A stretch of DNA of 30,094 nt. Source: an uncultured Collinsella sp. (lineage in GTDB: Bacteria > Actinomycetota > Coriobacteriia > Coriobacteriales > Coriobacteriaceae). The notes under the pieces were generated by a model, which was not told the DNA's origin, made no database searches, and saw only the letters and a program-made list of their open reading frames with translations. Shown one piece after another: positions 1 through 7,111 of this stretch. The translations under genes and the position numbers were made by a program. The stretch spans positions 1 to 30,094 of the forward strand of contig UREM01000024.1 in assembly GCA_900546775.1 (NCBI GenBank), read 5' to 3'. Position 1 is the first letter of the stretch. Each line of letters opens with the position of its first letter.

Positions 1-38
1 GGTTGGGGTCGCGGGTTCGAGCCCCGTTGTCCGCTCCA
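1..38 (+). tRNA. tRNA-Gly, 3' part only (cut by window edge)
   Basis: The first 38 bases match the 3' half of the complete tRNA-Gly(GCC) at 2437-2512: the end of the anticodon arm, the T-arm with GGTTCGA, the acceptor strand TGTCCGC, discriminator T and encoded CCA (36-38). The 5' half lies outside the window, so the anticodon is not seen here. Glycine identity is inferred from base identity with the later copy. Confidence 0.85.
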
Positions 39-46
39 AACTCAGC

Positions 47-77
47 AGCCCGACTACTACGGTAGCCGGGCTTTTTC
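47..77 (+). terminator. Rho-independent terminator after tRNA-Gly
   Basis: A stem formed by AGCCCG-CTAC and GTAG-CCGGGCT with a four-base loop is followed by TTTTT. It lies 9 bases after the tRNA CCA and is the expected terminator for that transcript. Confidence 0.85.
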
Positions 78-91
78 GTACCCATCGCATG

Positions 92-119
92 GGCTCGAAC
101 CCGAGAGGGAGCGAGCGTT
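92..119 (+). repeat. 28-bp direct repeat, copy 1
   Basis: The 28 bases starting GGCTCGAACCCGAGAGGG are repeated exactly at 437-464. The core GGCTCGAACCC resembles a tRNA T-arm (GGTTCGAACCC). Both copies are intergenic. Confidence 0.8.
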
Positions 120-205
120 AAGCAAACGCGGAGCGTTTGTAGCGAGCTGGCGAGGTCGCCGGCAGGCGGCCGAAGCCGGTGCGGATCCGCGAAGCGGATA
201 CGCAG
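120..205 (+). repeat. Run of short hairpins between two tRNA-Gly 3' ends
   Basis: Successive small inverted repeats can be read here: AAACGC/GCGTTT with loop GGA, GGCGA/TCGCC, GGCCG/(G)CCGG with loop AA, and GGATCCGC/GCGGAT with loop GAA. No open reading frame of note covers them. The stretch sits between the tRNA-Gly terminator and a detached tRNA 3'-end fragment, so it may be the core of a small intergenic element. Function unknown. Confidence 0.5.
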
Positions 206-208
206 ACG

Positions 209-226
209 CCCCGTTGTCCGCTCCAA
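209..226 (+). repeat. Detached copy of the tRNA-Gly 3' end
   Basis: The 18 bases CCCCGTTGTCCGCTCCA plus one flanking base repeat the 3' end of the tRNA-Gly genes at 1-38 and 2437-2512. No D-arm or anticodon arm precedes it, so it cannot encode a tRNA. It may be an attachment-site duplication left by a tRNA-targeting element, or a decayed tRNA. Confidence 0.7.
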
Positions 227-233
227 CTATGTT

Positions 234-260
234 ACGCGGTTCTAACGAACCGCGTTTTTT
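234..260 (+). terminator. Rho-independent terminator after the tRNA fragment
   Basis: ACGCGGTTC and GAACCGCGT form a perfect 9-bp stem with loop TAAC, followed by TTTTT(T). It sits 8 bases after the detached tRNA 3' end, in the position a tRNA terminator would occupy. This suggests that a whole tRNA transcription unit once ended here. Confidence 0.85.
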
Positions 261-561
261 GTTGACGCTGCGCGAGCCCCGGGAACCCCATCTTGCCCCT
301 CAATCGTCGGTCGCGTACATAAAGTACGCTTCCCTCCTCTTTCGCGGCAACCTGGGGCACCCGGAGCCCGCTCGCTGTCGTTGCCGGGGGCGTGTGTCTT
401 CCATTCTTTTCGCTAATCGGTCGATTCGTCCCAGGAGGCTCGAACCCGAGAGGGAGCGAGCGTTTTGGGGCGTGGCTGCGGCGTTGTTTGCCGTGAATGT
501 CAGCTTTGGGCGTATCATCGTGGGCATCTCGCAAAACCTCGTTGCAAGGGAGATTCATCCC
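261..561. other. Gene-poor stretch before the alpha-glucosidase gene
   Basis: Apart from repeat copy 2, I see no gene here. The long open frame that could extend the alpha-glucosidase upstream begins inside the tRNA fragment and terminator, and its translation has no similarity to the enzyme family. No clear promoter could be picked out. Confidence 0.6.
437..464 (+). repeat. 28-bp direct repeat, copy 2
   Basis: Exact second copy of the repeat at 92-119, located about 100 bases before the start of the alpha-glucosidase gene. The spacing between copies is 345 bases. Confidence 0.8.
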
Positions 562-2295
562 ATGGCTACAGAAAAGTCCTCTTCGCGCTCATGGATGTCC
601 GATGCCGCGATTTATCAGATCTACCCGCGCTCGTTTAAGGATTCGACTGGTTCGGGTCTGGGCGATATCGCGGGCATTACCCAGCAGATGGACTATCTTG
701 AGCGGCTGGGTATCGAGGCCATCTGGCTGAGCCCGTTTTACCCATCGCCTCTTGTCGATGGCGGCTATGATGTGGCGGACTACTGCGATGTCGACCAACG
801 TCTCGGCTCGCTTGACGACTTCGATGACATGATCGCCGCGGCTCACACGCGCGGCATCAAGGTCATCGTCGACATCGTGCCCAACCATTCGTCCAACCAG
901 CACCCCTGGTTCAAAGCCGCTCTTGCCGCCGGCCCCGGATCGCCCGAGCGCGCCCGCTATATCTTCCGCGATGGTCGCGGCGAGCATGGCGAGCTGCCTC
1001 CCACCAATTGGAATGCCAACTTTGGCGGCCCCGCCTGGACGCGTGTCGCGGACGGTCAGTGGTATCTGCACATGTTTACGCCCGAGCAGCCGGACTTTGA
1101 CTGGTCATGCCCCGAGGTTCGCGCGTTCTTTTGCGATGTTCTGGCGTTTTGGAGCGATCGAGGCGTCGACGGCTTTCGCATTGATGTGGCACACGGTCTC
1201 GCCAAGGATCTCGACCGCGATGATCTCGACCAGTGGCATCTCGCCGAGGGCGATGACATGGTTGACGACGGCACCCATCCGCTGTGGGATCGCAACGAGG
1301 TTCACGAGATCTATCGCGAGTGGCGCCGCGTGTTCGACCGCTATAATCCGCCGCGCAGCGCTGTTGCCGAGGCGTGGGTGCTGCCCGAGCGCCAGTATCT
1401 CTACGCGCGCCCCAGCGAGCTTGGCCAGACATTTAACTTTGAGTTCGCCAAGGCCACTTGGACCTATGATGACATGCACGCTGCAATCGAGGAGGGCTTG
1501 AAGGCGGCCATCGAATCCGATTCCGCCTCGACCTGGGTACTCTCCAACCACGACGTGCCGCGCGTGGCGACGCGCTATGCCCTGCCGCAAATCAAGGCGA
1601 CGCGCTACCACCAGATTGCGCTTGACTGGCTCTTACGCGACGGGTCGTCTTATGACGAGGACCGTGAACTCGGCGAGCGCCGTGCGCGGGCGGCCCTTTT
1701 GCTCGAGCTGGCGCTTCCGGGCTCGGCATACGTGTATCAGGGTGAGGAGCTCGGCCTTTTTGAGGTGGCTGACATCCCGTGGGCCGCACTCGAAGATCCT
1801 ACTGCGACCAATACGCACGGACCGAAGCGCGAGAAGGGGCGCGACGGCTGTCGTGTGCCCCTGCCGTGGGTGGCGACGGACGATCCCGCGCAGGGCGGAT
1901 CGTTTGGGTTTTCACCGGTGGACGCCGATACGGCGCCCCATCTGCCGCAGCCTGCATGGTTTTCCGATTACGCTGCCGATAGGGAAGAAGCGGACCCGAC
2001 ATCGATGCTTGCGCTCTATCGTGACGCCCTCTGGCTGCGGCGCAAGCTGCGCGGGTGCGCCAACGATCTTGCGTGGCTCGATCTTGACGGGCGCACCGGT
2101 CTTGCGGATGGTGCCGAGGGCGCTAAGGGCGGCGTCATCGCCTATCGTCGCGACAACGGCTGGGCGTGTGTGACGAACTTCGGTGCAGCACCCGTGGAAC
2201 TGCCGGCGGGTAGGGTCCTGCTCACTTCATCACCACTTGTAGACGGTAGACTCGCGCAGGACAGCTCCGTCTGGATCATGCTCGCTGAGTTGTAG
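562..2295 (+). CDS. GH13 alpha-glucosidase (oligo-1,6-glucosidase type)
   Basis: Encodes 577 residues of a glycoside hydrolase family 13 enzyme, which cleaves alpha-glucosidic bonds in short malto- or isomalto-oligosaccharides. The four conserved regions are visible: DIVPNH at 104-109, GFRIDVAH with the nucleophile Asp208, the acid/base Glu270 in VAEAW, and NHD with Asp331. The N-terminal AIYQIYPRSFKDS and the TNWNANFGG segment are typical of alpha-glucosidases rather than alpha-amylases, and the length fits. There is no signal peptide, so it should act on imported sugars in the cytoplasm. The ATG at 562 is chosen because AAGGGAGA lies 9 bases upstream and the family homology begins just after it; an in-frame TTG at 214 lies in tRNA-derived DNA. 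The exact substrate cannot be told. No transporter or regulator gene is adjacent. Confidence 0.9.
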   Translation: MATEKSSSRSWMSDAAIYQIYPRSFKDSTGSGLGDIAGITQQMDYLERLGIEAIWLSPFYPSPLVDGGYDVADYCDVDQRLGSLDDFDDMIAAAHTRGIKVIVDIVPNHSSNQHPWFKAALAAGPGSPERARYIFRDGRGEHGELPPTNWNANFGGPAWTRVADGQWYLHMFTPEQPDFDWSCPEVRAFFCDVLAFWSDRGVDGFRIDVAHGLAKDLDRDDLDQWHLAEGDDMVDDGTHPLWDRNEVHEIYREWRRVFDRYNPPRSAVAEAWVLPERQYLYARPSELGQTFNFEFAKATWTYDDMHAAIEEGLKAAIESDSASTWVLSNHDVPRVATRYALPQIKATRYHQIALDWLLRDGSSYDEDRELGERRARAALLLELALPGSAYVYQGEELGLFEVADIPWAALEDPTATNTHGPKREKGRDGCRVPLPWVATDDPAQGGSFGFSPVDADTAPHLPQPAWFSDYAADREEADPTSMLALYRDALWLRRKLRGCANDLAWLDLDGRTGLADGAEGAKGGVIAYRRDNGWACVTNFGAAPVELPAGRVLLTSSPLVDGRLAQDSSVWIMLAEL

Positions 2296-2395
2296 GGGCC
2301 TCTTGCGGCGAGTTAGCGTTTGCCCGCGCCTTCCGTGGTGGCTGATGTCTTTGCGAGGTTCGCGAGGGCGTCGCAAAACTTTTCAAAAAAAGTTC

Positions 2396-2424
2396 TTGCA
2401 TAGGATGCGGGCATCACGTAAGAT
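2396..2424 (+). promoter_or_regulatory. Promoter of the tRNA-Gly/tRNA-Val unit
   Basis: TTGCAT (2396-2401) and TAAGAT (2419-2424) are separated by exactly 17 bp, and the tRNA begins 13 bases after the -10. An A-run precedes the -35. The -35 matches the consensus only in its first three bases. Confidence 0.65.
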
Positions 2425-2436
2425 TAATCCTCGTAA

Positions 2437-2512
2437 GCGGACATGGCTCAGTTGGTAGAGCACAACCTTGCCAAGGTTGGGGTCGCGGGTTCGAGCCCCG
2501 TTGTCCGCTCCA
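2437..2512 (+). tRNA. tRNA-Gly (GCC)
   Basis: Full cloverleaf: acceptor GCGGACA/TGTCCGC, D-arm GCTC-AGTTGGTA-GAGC, anticodon stem CAACC/GGTTG with anticodon GCC at 2470-2472, T-arm with GGTTCGA, discriminator T and encoded CCA. It reads GGC and GGT codons. It is the intact relative of the partial copy at 1-38. Confidence 0.95.
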
Positions 2513-2515
2513 TTT

Positions 2516-2590
2516 GGGCGTTTAGCTCAGGGGGAGAGCGCTTCCCTGACACGGAAGAGGTCAGAAGTTCAAATCTTCTAACGCCCACCA
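2516..2590 (+). tRNA. tRNA-Val (GAC)
   Basis: Acceptor GGGCGTT/AACGCCC, D-arm GCTC/GAGC, anticodon stem CTTCC/GGAAG with anticodon GAC at 2548-2550, T-arm AGAAG-TTCAAAT-CTTCT, discriminator A and encoded CCA. It lies 3 bases after tRNA-Gly and must be cotranscribed with it. Confidence 0.95.
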
Positions 2591-2599
2591 AATGTTCGC

Positions 2600-2635
2600 A
2601 GCCCAGAGGCTTAGCCTCTGGGCTGTTTTGTTTTT
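2600..2635 (+). terminator. Rho-independent terminator of the tRNA pair
   Basis: AGCCCAGAGGC and GCCTCTGGGCT form a perfect 11-bp stem with loop TTA, followed by GTTTTGTTTTT. Confidence 0.95.
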
Positions 2636-2981
2636 GGTAGCCAAATAGGTTATCAAATTTCAATATCAGCGCCCTTTTACGTTGCCCCACAAGAATCATG
2701 CGAGACGTTTTAAACTTCTCCTTATGCATATTACGATCCTTGCACGGATCAATGGGATGAGCGGTCACGGCAACAAGCGACCGCAACATGTTGGTCAAGC
2801 ATAATCTTTTGGATTCTTTTGGCGTGAGCGGCTTGGTTTTGGTAGGATTTGTCAGCGGCTTGACTAAGGGGGTTTTATAACTGCCATGCAGGTAGCCGTG
2901 TTGGTAACGTTTTACCGACTTGTCCAATGCCCCTCATTTTTAATGCGTCTGCAAAATGACCAATTGCTTTGACCTGCTGAA
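2636..2981. other. AT-richer intergenic stretch, no supported gene
   Basis: This part is clearly more AT-rich than the surrounding genes. A minus-strand open frame crosses it (its start is at 2927), but that frame runs on through the terminator and both tRNA genes, so it is not credible as a whole. Its first 90 or so codons could be the remnant of an old gene; I do not recognise a family in them. Confidence 0.5.
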
Positions 2982-3029
2982 ACACTATATGTTGTGTTTG
3001 ACCTAAAAAAAGAATACAGGATATAGATG
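2982..3029 (+). promoter_or_regulatory. nrdD promoter with NrdR operator
   Basis: ACACTATATGTTGTGT at 2982-2997 closely matches the 16-bp NrdR box (ACACWATATATWGTGT). A second, weaker match (10 of 16 positions) lies at 3014-3029, exactly 32 bp further on; NrdR boxes normally occur in pairs about three helical turns apart. Between and within them lie a -35 TTGACC (2998-3003) and a -10 TATAGA (3022-3027) with 18 bp spacing. NrdR bound to both boxes would flank the -35 and cover the -10, which fits repression of the ribonucleotide reductase when dATP is plentiful. The nrdR gene itself is not in the window. Confidence 0.8.
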
Positions 3030-3033
3030 CGTC

Positions 3034-3254
3034 TTTGTCGTATGATAGATGGCGGACAGAGAACGAAGACCTTAACTGCCTCTTTTGAACGTGTCCCTGA
3101 GCCGCTTGATCGGCTCCTGGGCATGTCCGCATGGAGGCTTATGGTTTATCGAGAACACAGATTGCGCGACGGCGCCGCAAGACAGGGGCAAGCCCTGCCG
3201 GGCATCGTTTGGCTCTGAAGCGCAATGAGGCTACGACGTGAAAGAGGCAAGAGG
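3034..3254 (+). promoter_or_regulatory. Long structured 5' leader of nrdD
   Basis: About 220 bases separate the predicted transcription start from the nrdD start codon. Nested pairings are visible: GAGCCG/CGGCTC (3099-3104 with 3111-3116), extended by CCC/GGG (3095-3097 with 3119-3121), and GCCTC/GAGGC (3078-3082 with 3134-3138). A longer-range GCGGACA/TGTCCGC pairing is an alternative. I found no match to a known riboswitch such as the B12 class. No terminator-like U-run follows the stems. Confidence 0.45.
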
Positions 3255-5477
3255 ATGAAGATCATCAAGCGCAGCGGCACCGAGGTTGTCTTTGACATCG
3301 ATAAGATCGTCAATGCCATCCGCGCCGCCAACTTGGAGGTCGAGGAGAGCTCTCGTCTAACCGACCGCCAGGTGGTTTATGCGGCGCAAAACGTCGCCGA
3401 GGCATGCGAGAACGCGGGCCACACCGTTTCGGTCGAGGAGATCCAGGATTTGGTCGAGGACGAGATCATGCGTCTCGACTGCTACGAGGTTGCCCGCCAC
3501 TACATCATCTATCGCTATGTTCAGAGCCTGAAGCGCCAAAAGAACACGACCGATGACAAGATCCTGTCGTTGATCGAGTGCAACAACGAAGAGGTCAAGC
3601 AGGAGAACTCCAACAAGAACCCGACCGTCAACTCCGTTCAGCGCGACTACATGGCCGGCGAGATTTCCAAGGACCTGACCCAGCGCGTGCTGCTGCCCCA
3701 GGAGATCGTGGATGCCCACAATGAGGGTCTGATCCACTTCCACGATTCGGATTACTTTGCCCAGCACATGCACAACTGCGATCTGGTGAACCTGGAGGAC
3801 ATGCTCCAGAACGGTACTGTTATCTCGGGTACGCTGATTGAGAAGCCGCACAGCTTCTCGACGGCCTGCAACATCGCGACACAGATCATCGCCCAGGTTG
3901 CATCCTCCCAGTACGGCGGCCAGTCCATCTCGCTGACCCATCTCGCCCCCTTTGTTGAGGTGAGCCGTCAAAAGATTCGCGGCGAGGTCGCCCGCGAGCT
4001 CGAGGAGCTCGGTGTTTCCGCATCCCCCGAAAAGGTCCGCGAGGTTGTTGAGGACCGTCTGCGTGACGAGATCCGTCGCGGCGTCCAGACGATTCAGTAT
4101 CAGGTCGTGACCCTTATGACCACCAATGGCCAGGCGCCGTTCGTGACGGTCTTTATGTATCTTAATGAGGCCCGTACGCCTCAGGAGAAGCACGACCTTG
4201 CCATGATCGTGGAGGAGACGCTTCGCCAGCGCTACGAGGGTGTTAAGAACGAGGCCGGCGTGTGGATCACTCCGGCATTCCCCAAGCTTATCTATGTACT
4301 CGAGGACGATAACGTTCACGAGAATTCCCCGTACTTCTACCTGACCCAGCTGGCTGCCAAGTGCACCGCCAAGCGCATGGTGCCCGATTACATCTCCGAG
4401 AAGAAGATGCGCGAGCTCAAGCTGTCGAAGGGCGAGACCGCCGGCAACGGCGACTGCTATACCTGCATGGGTTGCCGCAGCTTCCTGACGCCCGATCGTT
4501 CGGGCAACGGCTTTAACAATGTTGCCAACGCACTGAACTATGACCCGACCAAGCCCAAGTACTATGGTCGCTTTAACCAGGGTGTTGTGACCATCAACCT
4601 GCCCGATGTCGCGCTGAGCTCGCATCAGGACATGGACAAGTTCTGGAAGATCTTCGACGAACGCCTTGAGCTGTGCCATCGTGCCCTGCTGTGCCGTCAT
4701 GAGCGCCTGATGGGCACGCTTTCGGATGCCGCACCGATTCTTTGGCAGTACGGCGCCCTGGCGCGTCTGAAGAAGGGCGAGACGATCGACAAACTGCTCG
4801 TGGGCGGATACTCCACCATCAGCCTGGGCTATGCCGGTCTGTATGAGTGCGTCAAGTACATGACGGGCCACAGCCACACCGAGAAGGAGGGCACGCCCTT
4901 TGCCATGGCCGTCATGCAGCGCATGAACGACAAGTGCGCCGAGTGGAAGGCCGAAAGCGATATTGACTTCTCGCTGTACGGTACCCCGCTTGAGTCGACG
5001 ACCTACAAGTTCGCCAAGTGCCTGCAGCGTCGTTTTGGCATCATCCCGGGCGTGACGGACAAGGGCTACATCACCAACAGCTATCACGTCCACGTGTCCG
5101 AGGAGATCGACGCATTCGACAAGCTCAAGTTCGAGGGTATGTTCCAGCAGCTTTCGCCGGGCGGTGCCATCTCCTACGTCGAGGTTCCCAACATGCAGGA
5201 CAACCTCAAGGCTGTCATTCGCGTGATGCAGTACATCTACGACAACATCATGTATGCCGAGCTCAACACCAAGAGCGATTATTGCCAGGTGTGTGGCTAC
5301 GACGGCGAGATCAAGATTGTCGAGGATGACGGCAAGCTGGTGTGGGAGTGCCCCAACTGCGGCAACCGCGACCAGGAGAAGATGAATGTCGCCCGTCGTA
5401 CGTGCGGCTACATCGGTACCCAGTTCTGGAACCAGGGTCGAACCGAGGAGATCCGCGACCGCGTGCTGCATCTCTAA
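3255..5477 (+). CDS. nrdD: Anaerobic (class III) ribonucleoside-triphosphate reductase
   Basis: 740 residues. It reduces ribonucleoside triphosphates to deoxynucleotides without oxygen, using a glycyl radical and usually formate. Residues 1-95 form an ATP-cone (starting MKIIKRSGTEVVFDIDKI), the allosteric site that senses ATP and dATP. The central 10-stranded barrel follows, with the CYTCMGC cluster at 401-407. The C-terminus has the zinc site C677xxC680...C699xxC702 and the glycyl radical motif RTCGY with Gly718. The ATG at 3255 is preferred to one 30 bases upstream because AGAGG lies 7 bases before it and the ATP-cone begins there. The activase nrdG follows after 426 bases of palindromic DNA, so the two may not share all regulation. 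A 704-codon antisense frame lies opposite; it is a by-product of the codon bias. Confidence 0.97.
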   Translation: MKIIKRSGTEVVFDIDKIVNAIRAANLEVEESSRLTDRQVVYAAQNVAEACENAGHTVSVEEIQDLVEDEIMRLDCYEVARHYIIYRYVQSLKRQKNTTDDKILSLIECNNEEVKQENSNKNPTVNSVQRDYMAGEISKDLTQRVLLPQEIVDAHNEGLIHFHDSDYFAQHMHNCDLVNLEDMLQNGTVISGTLIEKPHSFSTACNIATQIIAQVASSQYGGQSISLTHLAPFVEVSRQKIRGEVARELEELGVSASPEKVREVVEDRLRDEIRRGVQTIQYQVVTLMTTNGQAPFVTVFMYLNEARTPQEKHDLAMIVEETLRQRYEGVKNEAGVWITPAFPKLIYVLEDDNVHENSPYFYLTQLAAKCTAKRMVPDYISEKKMRELKLSKGETAGNGDCYTCMGCRSFLTPDRSGNGFNNVANALNYDPTKPKYYGRFNQGVVTINLPDVALSSHQDMDKFWKIFDERLELCHRALLCRHERLMGTLSDAAPILWQYGALARLKKGETIDKLLVGGYSTISLGYAGLYECVKYMTGHSHTEKEGTPFAMAVMQRMNDKCAEWKAESDIDFSLYGTPLESTTYKFAKCLQRRFGIIPGVTDKGYITNSYHVHVSEEIDAFDKLKFEGMFQQLSPGGAISYVEVPNMQDNLKAVIRVMQYIYDNIMYAELNTKSDYCQVCGYDGEIKIVEDDGKLVWECPNCGNRDQEKMNVARRTCGYIGTQFWNQGRTEEIRDRVLHL

Positions 5478-5488
5478 TAGTCATCCCA

Positions 5489-5626
5489 GGCCGTCCCGTA
5501 GCGAGGCCCCGGACCTTTACTCGCTATTTCGGACAGTCCTGGCTCACGACGGAGACGCCACTGGCGCCTCCTGTTCGTGCGGAACTCATATCGAGTAAAG
5601 GTCCGGGGCCTCGCTACGGGGCGGCC
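5489..5626. repeat. Large palindromic element between nrdD and nrdG
   Basis: The arms 5495-5523 and 5592-5620 are perfect 29-bp inverted repeats (beginning CCCGTAGCGAGGCCCCGG). One T/G wobble then extends the pairing by five more pairs to 5489 and 5626, giving a 35-bp stem. The 68-base interior contains a further hairpin (CGCC/GGCG flanked by GGAG/CTCC). There is no U-run, so it is not an ordinary terminator. It starts 11 bases after the nrdD stop. It looks like a miniature mobile or repetitive intergenic element; transposase genes are absent. Confidence 0.85.
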
Positions 5627-5804
5627 AAGTTGATGTAGCTGAGATGCAGCATGCGGTCTGCTCACTACTCGAAGTTCTTAGCGGAAATAATTCGAGCTGC
5701 AGCTGCGATTTACTTGCGATGGCGGTTGAGCCACAACCCAGTTTTTATTGGACCTCGAACCCTATACTCGATGTTCGCTTCGTTCATTGAGTTACCCTTT
5801 GCAT

Positions 5805-5888
5805 GAGGCCGGGACATATCGTCCCGCCCGCAGTTTCGCAGGCCGCAGGCCGAGAATGTTTGAGGACGGGATGATATGCCCCGGCCTC
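5805..5888 (+). repeat. 21-bp imperfect inverted repeat in front of nrdG
   Basis: GAGGCCGGGACATATCGTCCC (5805-5825, written here as two parts: GAGGCCGGGACA and TATCGTCCC) pairs with 5868-5888 with one mismatch and one G/T wobble. The right arm ends 2 bases before the GGGAGAG ribosome binding site of nrdG, and the 42-base loop has smaller repeats. It could shape translation or mRNA stability of nrdG, or be another intergenic repeat. Confidence 0.75.
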
Positions 5889-5903
5889 CCGGGAGAGTTA
5901 CCT

Positions 5904-6485
5904 ATGAACTACGCGAACATTAAGTATTTCGACATTGCTGATGGAGAAGGCGTCCGCACTTCTCTGTTTGTGAGCGGGTGCCGTCGTGGCTGCAAGAATT
6001 GCTTTAACTCCGTCGCGTGGGACTTTGCCGCGGGCGAGCCGTTTGATCGTGCCGTCGAGGACAAGATTATCGAGAGCCTCGATCATCCCTTTATTGACGG
6101 CCTGACGATTCTGGGCGGCGAGCCTATGGAGCCCGAGAATCAAGCGGGACTCGTTGATTTTGTCGAGCGTGTTCGCGCGGCCTATCCAGCGGGGTCGGGG
6201 AAGACTATTTGGTGCTTCACCGGTGATGTGCTCGAGGAGCTTATGCCGGGAGGCCGCCACCATACCGAGGTCACGGACCGTATCCTTGCCTGTCTCGACA
6301 TGTTGGTGGATGGCCCGTTTGTTCAGGATCTGTATGATATCTCATTGCGTTTTAGGGGCTCGAGTAACCAGCGCGTGATCGATATGAACGCTACGCGCGC
6401 CCGTGCTGAGCGTGAGGGCGTTGCGCTTTGTGATGCGGTTGAACTTTGGCGTGATGATCCGGTCTATTCGACCCATACTATGTAG
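5904..6485 (+). CDS. nrdG: Anaerobic ribonucleotide reductase activating protein
   Basis: 193 residues. This radical SAM enzyme makes the glycyl radical on NrdD. The iron-sulphur cysteines are C26, C30 and C33 in SGCRRGCKNCFN, the CxxxCxxC pattern of the NrdG family (general radical SAM CxxxCxxC). The segment LTILGGEP is the usual GGEP motif that binds SAM. Length fits the family. GGGAGAG (5891-5897) lies 6 bases before the ATG at 5904; in-frame starts further upstream fall in the inverted repeat and add no homology. It belongs functionally with nrdD, but 426 bases of structured intergenic DNA lie between them. The C-terminus (from about residue 175) is less conserved. Confidence 0.95.
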   Translation: MNYANIKYFDIADGEGVRTSLFVSGCRRGCKNCFNSVAWDFAAGEPFDRAVEDKIIESLDHPFIDGLTILGGEPMEPENQAGLVDFVERVRAAYPAGSGKTIWCFTGDVLEELMPGGRHHTEVTDRILACLDMLVDGPFVQDLYDISLRFRGSSNQRVIDMNATRARAEREGVALCDAVELWRDDPVYSTHTM

Positions 6486-6551
6486 CTTGTGGTCGATGCC
6501 GGAGGGCGTGGTACCATAGCGCGAACGTGAAATCGGAAAAGTGAGGCCCAG

Positions 6552-7109
6552 ATGGTCGATCAGGAAAAAGTCGAGGCCGCCATTGAGCTGTTGCTTGAGG
6601 GCATAGGCGAGGATCCAGCTCGTGAGGGCCTGCTGGAGACCCCGGCGCGCGTTGCCCGTATGTATGGTGAGATTGCCGGCGGTATGGACCAGAGTGCCGA
6701 GGAACACCTGTCCAAAACCTTTGCCGTCGCTTCGAACGATTTGGTTATCGAGCGCGACATCACGTTCTACTCGCTGTGCGAACATCATCTGCTGCCGTTT
6801 TATGGCAAGGCCGCCATTGGTTATATCCCTAACGGTCGGGTGGCTGGGCTTTCCAAGCTCGCCCGCACGGTTGAGGTTTATGCCCGCCGTCTTCAGCTGC
6901 AGGAGCAACTGTGCGCACAGGTTGCCGATGCCCTCATGGATTATCTCGCTCCCCAGGGAGCGATTGTGTTGATGGAGGCCGAGCATATGTGCATGACGAT
7001 GCGTGGCGTGCAAAAGCCCGGCACCAAGACCGTGACGCTTGCTCGCCGCGGCGTCTTTGAGACCGATCCCGCGCTCGAGGAGCGTTTCTTTAGGATGCTG
7101 GGCCGCTAA
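6552..7109 (+). CDS. folE: GTP cyclohydrolase I
   Basis: 185 residues, a normal size. It converts GTP to 7,8-dihydroneopterin triphosphate, the first step of folate (tetrahydropterin) synthesis. The zinc site is seen as C76 and His78/His79 in LCEHHLLPF, with the downstream [18 protein letters not shown] loop and [12 protein letters not shown], all family signatures. The start at 6552 is preceded by GTGAGG. The next gene begins 2 bases after the stop, so the two are cotranscribed. The spacing to nrdG is 66 bases with a weak promoter-like TTGTGG/TACCAT pair, so the folate block may have its own promoter. FolE and FolB (next but one) bracket the HD protein. Confidence 0.96.
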   Translation: MVDQEKVEAAIELLLEGIGEDPAREGLLETPARVARMYGEIAGGMDQSAEEHLSKTFAVASNDLVIERDITFYSLCEHHLLPFYGKAAIGYIPNGRVAGLSKLARTVEVYARRLQLQEQLCAQVADALMDYLAPQGAIVLMEAEHMCMTMRGVQKPGTKTVTLARRGVFETDPALEERFFRMLGR

Positions 7110-7111
7110 CC

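Noticed and set aside
214..561. Upstream extension of the alpha-glucosidase frame by 116 codons
   Set aside because: It begins with TTG inside the tRNA fragment, crosses a terminator, and its translation has no similarity to the enzyme. A good ribosome site precedes ATG 562.
2448..2927. 159-codon minus-strand frame
   Set aside because: It runs antisense through both tRNA genes and their terminator; the peptide from that part is the well-known tRNA antisense artefact.
3027..3218. 63-codon plus-strand ORF in the nrdD leader
   Set aside because: No ribosome site and it overlaps the folded leader; nothing recognisable in the peptide.
3357..5471. 704-codon minus-strand frame opposite nrdD
   Set aside because: Antisense of a strongly biased coding sequence; no ribosome site and low-complexity, leucine/valine-rich product.
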